Part shown: positions 62,264-64,000 of the stretch, piece after piece
Numbering within the stretch: the first letter of the stretch is position 1
Layout: each line of letters opens with the position of its first letter
NCBI RefSeq assembly: GCF_904846525.1
Contig: NZ_CAJHAZ010000011.1
Coordinates: forward strand, 1 to 64,000
DNA: 64,000 bases
Direction of reading: 5' to 3'
DNA from: Psychrobacter sp. 1044
GTDB lineage: Bacteria; Pseudomonadota; Gammaproteobacteria; Pseudomonadales; Moraxellaceae
The notes under the pieces: generated by a model
Told to the model about the DNA's origin: nothing
Databases searched by the model: none
The model's input: only the letters and a program-made list of their open reading frames with translations
Position numbers and translations under genes: made by a program

Positions 62264-64000
62264 ATGGATACCTTAAATATCATCTATCTCGTAGGGGCAT
62301 TGTTAATTTTCGCCAGTATTATGGCAAGTACGTTATCGGCGCGCTTAGGCGTTCCGCTATTGCTGTTGTTTTTGATCGTAGGGATGTTGGCTGGCGAAGA
62401 TGGCATTTTAGGTATCGAGTTTGCCCAATACGGGCTTGCTAATTTCGTTGGGCAGGCGGCTCTTGCTTGTATCCTGTTAGATGGTGGGCTACGCACGTCT
62501 TTTAAGTCATTTCGAGTGGGTCTCAAGCCTGCTATTACCTTAGCCACTTGGGGCGTACTTGCGACGGTAATGATACTGGGTATATTCGTCACTTGGCTAC
62601 TCGATGTTGATTGGCGACTTGGTTTATTGATGGCGGCCATTGTCGGTTCAACCGATGCAGCAGCGGTGTTTTCGCTATTGCGTAATGGCGGCGTCAAACT
62701 TAACGATCGTGTACAGGCTACATTGGAGCTAGAATCGGGCGCGAACGATCCTTTGGCTATTTTGCTGGTGACAGGATTAATCGCTTTAAATGTTGATCCC
62801 GCTGGACAGACAATACTAGGCTTTTTAGGGCTGTTATTACAGCAACTTGGCTTTGGTTTGGGCATGGGCTTACTGTTTGGTTATTTATTGGCAAGGCTAT
62901 TACCAAAAATACACTTGGCAGAGGGTATGTATGCCATTTTGATCATGTCTGCGGGCTTGGCAGTTTTTGCCGCGACTAATCTGATTGGCGGCAGTGGATT
63001 TCTGGCAATTTATCTCACTGGTGTGCTAATTGGCAACCATAAAGTGCGCTCAACTGAGCATGTGATGCGGGTGATGGATAGCTTTGCGTGGTTGTCACAA
63101 GCGGTATTGTTTGTGGTACTAGGGTTATTGGTGACGCCATCGCATGTGATCGATGTTTGGTATTACTCCGTCGCGATTGCTGCTTTTATGATCTTTATTG
63201 CCCGTCCTATTGCGGTCTATACCAGTGTGAAACCTTTTAAATTTAAAGACAGAGAAATCGGCTTTATTTCTTGGGTAGGTCTGCGCGGCGCGGTTCCTAT
63301 TACGCTTGCCATATTACCGGTGATGGCGGGAATAGATGGCGCTTTTATGTTGTTTGATATTGCTTTTGGCGTGGTGGTTTTGTCTTTGATTTTACAAGGC
63401 ACGACCATTCCTTTTATGGCAAATTTATTCAAAGTGCGTATTCCTAGTAACAAAGACCCAGAAGAAGAGCATGAGGTTTGGGTATCTGACAAAGCAAGCA
63501 TTACTTTATATGAGTTTGAAGTAAAGTCAGGGGCATTTGCGATTGATCGTCATCCAATGGCCATCTCTAAGCGCATAAGCCCTGATGAAATCAGTGTCTT
63601 TGCCTTGGTACGCAGGCAGCATATTATCATTGTTGATGAAAACACCAAGCTCAAATGCGGTGATAGGGTGTGGTATGCGATGACAGGGAACCACGCCACC
63701 CAAATTGCTAAGATTTTCAATGATACGACCCTTGACCATAAAGCCATGGATGATTTTTATGGCGATTGGCTGCTATCTCCAAGCGTGAAGCTTGGAGATT
63801 TGCCGTTTTTTACCGGTATTATGGCGTCTGAGTCGCTTGTCGATAAACTCAAATCCAAATCTGAGGACAGCGCCAAAAGTATGTGGGATCAAACGGTCGC
63901 TGAATATATTAATGACAGCTTAGAGATAAAGCCAGTATCGGGTGATACGGTCGACATCAATGACGAATGGTCGTTGGTCATAAAAGAGGTGGATGACAAA
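62264..64000 (+). CDS. CPA1 cation/proton antiporter, NhaP2/CvrA-like (runs off the window)
   Basis: 579 codons visible without a stop, so the gene is cut by the window edge but nearly complete against a usual 570-600 residues. About 12-13 membrane helices cover residues 1-390: an N-terminal YLVGALLIFASIMASTLSARLG, the helix with GSTDAAAVFSLL, ELESGANDPLAILL with the acidic ion-binding residues, and ISWVGLRGAVPITLA. The rest is cytoplasmic and includes a TrkA-C (RCK)-like domain at about 400-490. NhaP2/CvrA exchange K+ (or Na+) for H+. Start at 62264 (MDTLNII). Confidence 0.9.
   Translation, partial: MDTLNIIYLVGALLIFASIMASTLSARLGVPLLLLFLIVGMLAGEDGILGIEFAQYGLANFVGQAALACILLDGGLRTSFKSFRVGLKPAITLATWGVLATVMILGIFVTWLLDVDWRLGLLMAAIVGSTDAAAVFSLLRNGGVKLNDRVQATLELESGANDPLAILLVTGLIALNVDPAGQTILGFLGLLLQQLGFGLGMGLLFGYLLARLLPKIHLAEGMYAILIMSAGLAVFAATNLIGGSGFLAIYLTGVLIGNHKVRSTEHVMRVMDSFAWLSQAVLFVVLGLLVTPSHVIDVWYYSVAIAAFMIFIARPIAVYTSVKPFKFKDREIGFISWVGLRGAVPITLAILPVMAGIDGAFMLFDIAFGVVVLSLILQGTTIPFMANLFKVRIPSNKDPEEEHEVWVSDKASITLYEFEVKSGAFAIDRHPMAISKRISPDEISVFALVRRQHIIIVDENTKLKCGDRVWYAMTGNHATQIAKIFNDTTLDHKAMDDFYGDWLLSPSVKLGDLPFFTGIMASESLVDKLKSKSEDSAKSMWDQTVAEYINDSLEIKPVSGDTVDINDEWSLVIKEVDDK

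Noticed and set aside
62284..62865. Long minus-strand open frame (193 codons) within the antiporter gene
   Set aside because: Proline/serine-rich low-complexity translation typical of an antisense shadow; the plus strand encodes a convincing CPA1 antiporter.

Overview
The window looks like a chromosomal segment of a Moraxellaceae gammaproteobacterium, most probably Psychrobacter. The reasons are moderate GC, the style of the proteins, a fused rnhA-dnaQ gene, a stand-alone RnfB next to nth, and short TA-flanked intergenic repeats. This placement is inferred from the sequence and not from a database search. There is no transposase, prophage or CRISPR array, and one tRNA (Gly-GCC). Layout: 0-11.8 kb is mostly leftward housekeeping genes (Kazal-like lipoprotein, DUF3144, metK, a DJ-1/PfpI protein, nth, rnfB, nudC, a FimL-like protein, rnhA-dnaQ), then a small lipoprotein, a membrane protein and a DUF1232 protein. 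12-20.7 kb holds a Tat-exported LD-carboxypeptidase, a GlxA-type AraC regulator divergent from an acyl-CoA dehydrogenase / MDR reductase / two SDR / CitE-like lyase set, and arfB. 20.8-31.4 kb holds sotB and a LysR-controlled L-pipecolate/lysine catabolic cluster (amaC, hglS, amaB, an NhaC-type transporter, amaA), which carries pipecolate through aminoadipate and 2-oxoadipate to 2-hydroxyglutarate.

32.3-40.9 kb is a TetR gene divergent from a five-gene beta-oxidation operon (acyl-CoA dehydrogenase, thiolase, FadB-like, CaiB/BaiF, acyl-CoA ligase), with two near-identical 16-bp palindromes in the divergent region as candidate operators. 41.3-47.2 kb is an aminoethylphosphonate-type ABC importer with an FAD amine oxidase and a phosphonatase-like HAD enzyme. 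47.4-51.7 kb is a cyanate locus (CynR divergent from CynT, CynS and CynX, plus a HbpS-like lipoprotein). 51.7-54.5 kb has a DUF6122 membrane protein, a META-domain lipoprotein and a PACE efflux pump divergent from a LysR gene (AceI/AceR arrangement). 55.2-59.2 kb is a block of poorly known genes. 59.5-64 kb has tRNA-Gly, a ThDP-dependent 2-oxoacid decarboxylase, a GlpM-like protein and the start of a CPA1 antiporter that runs off the window.

The most unusual signal is a pair of about 190-nt structured leaders at 31531-31731 and 56722-56908. They precede two diverged paralogous genes of unknown function that lie 25 kb apart. Each leader has a closing helix, a variable helix with a compensatory base change between the copies, an 11-codon leader ORF (MSLYSD....A), and a terminal hairpin. 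The 5' arm of that hairpin lies inside the leader ORF and its 3' arm pairs with part of the paralog's Shine-Dalgarno sequence. A 61-nt core differs at one position although the proteins have diverged strongly. This has the form of an undescribed translational-attenuation element. Two MITE-like repeat families are also present: an exactly 170-bp, TA-flanked family (three full copies plus collapsed and decayed copies) and a family of about 110 bp (two copies).
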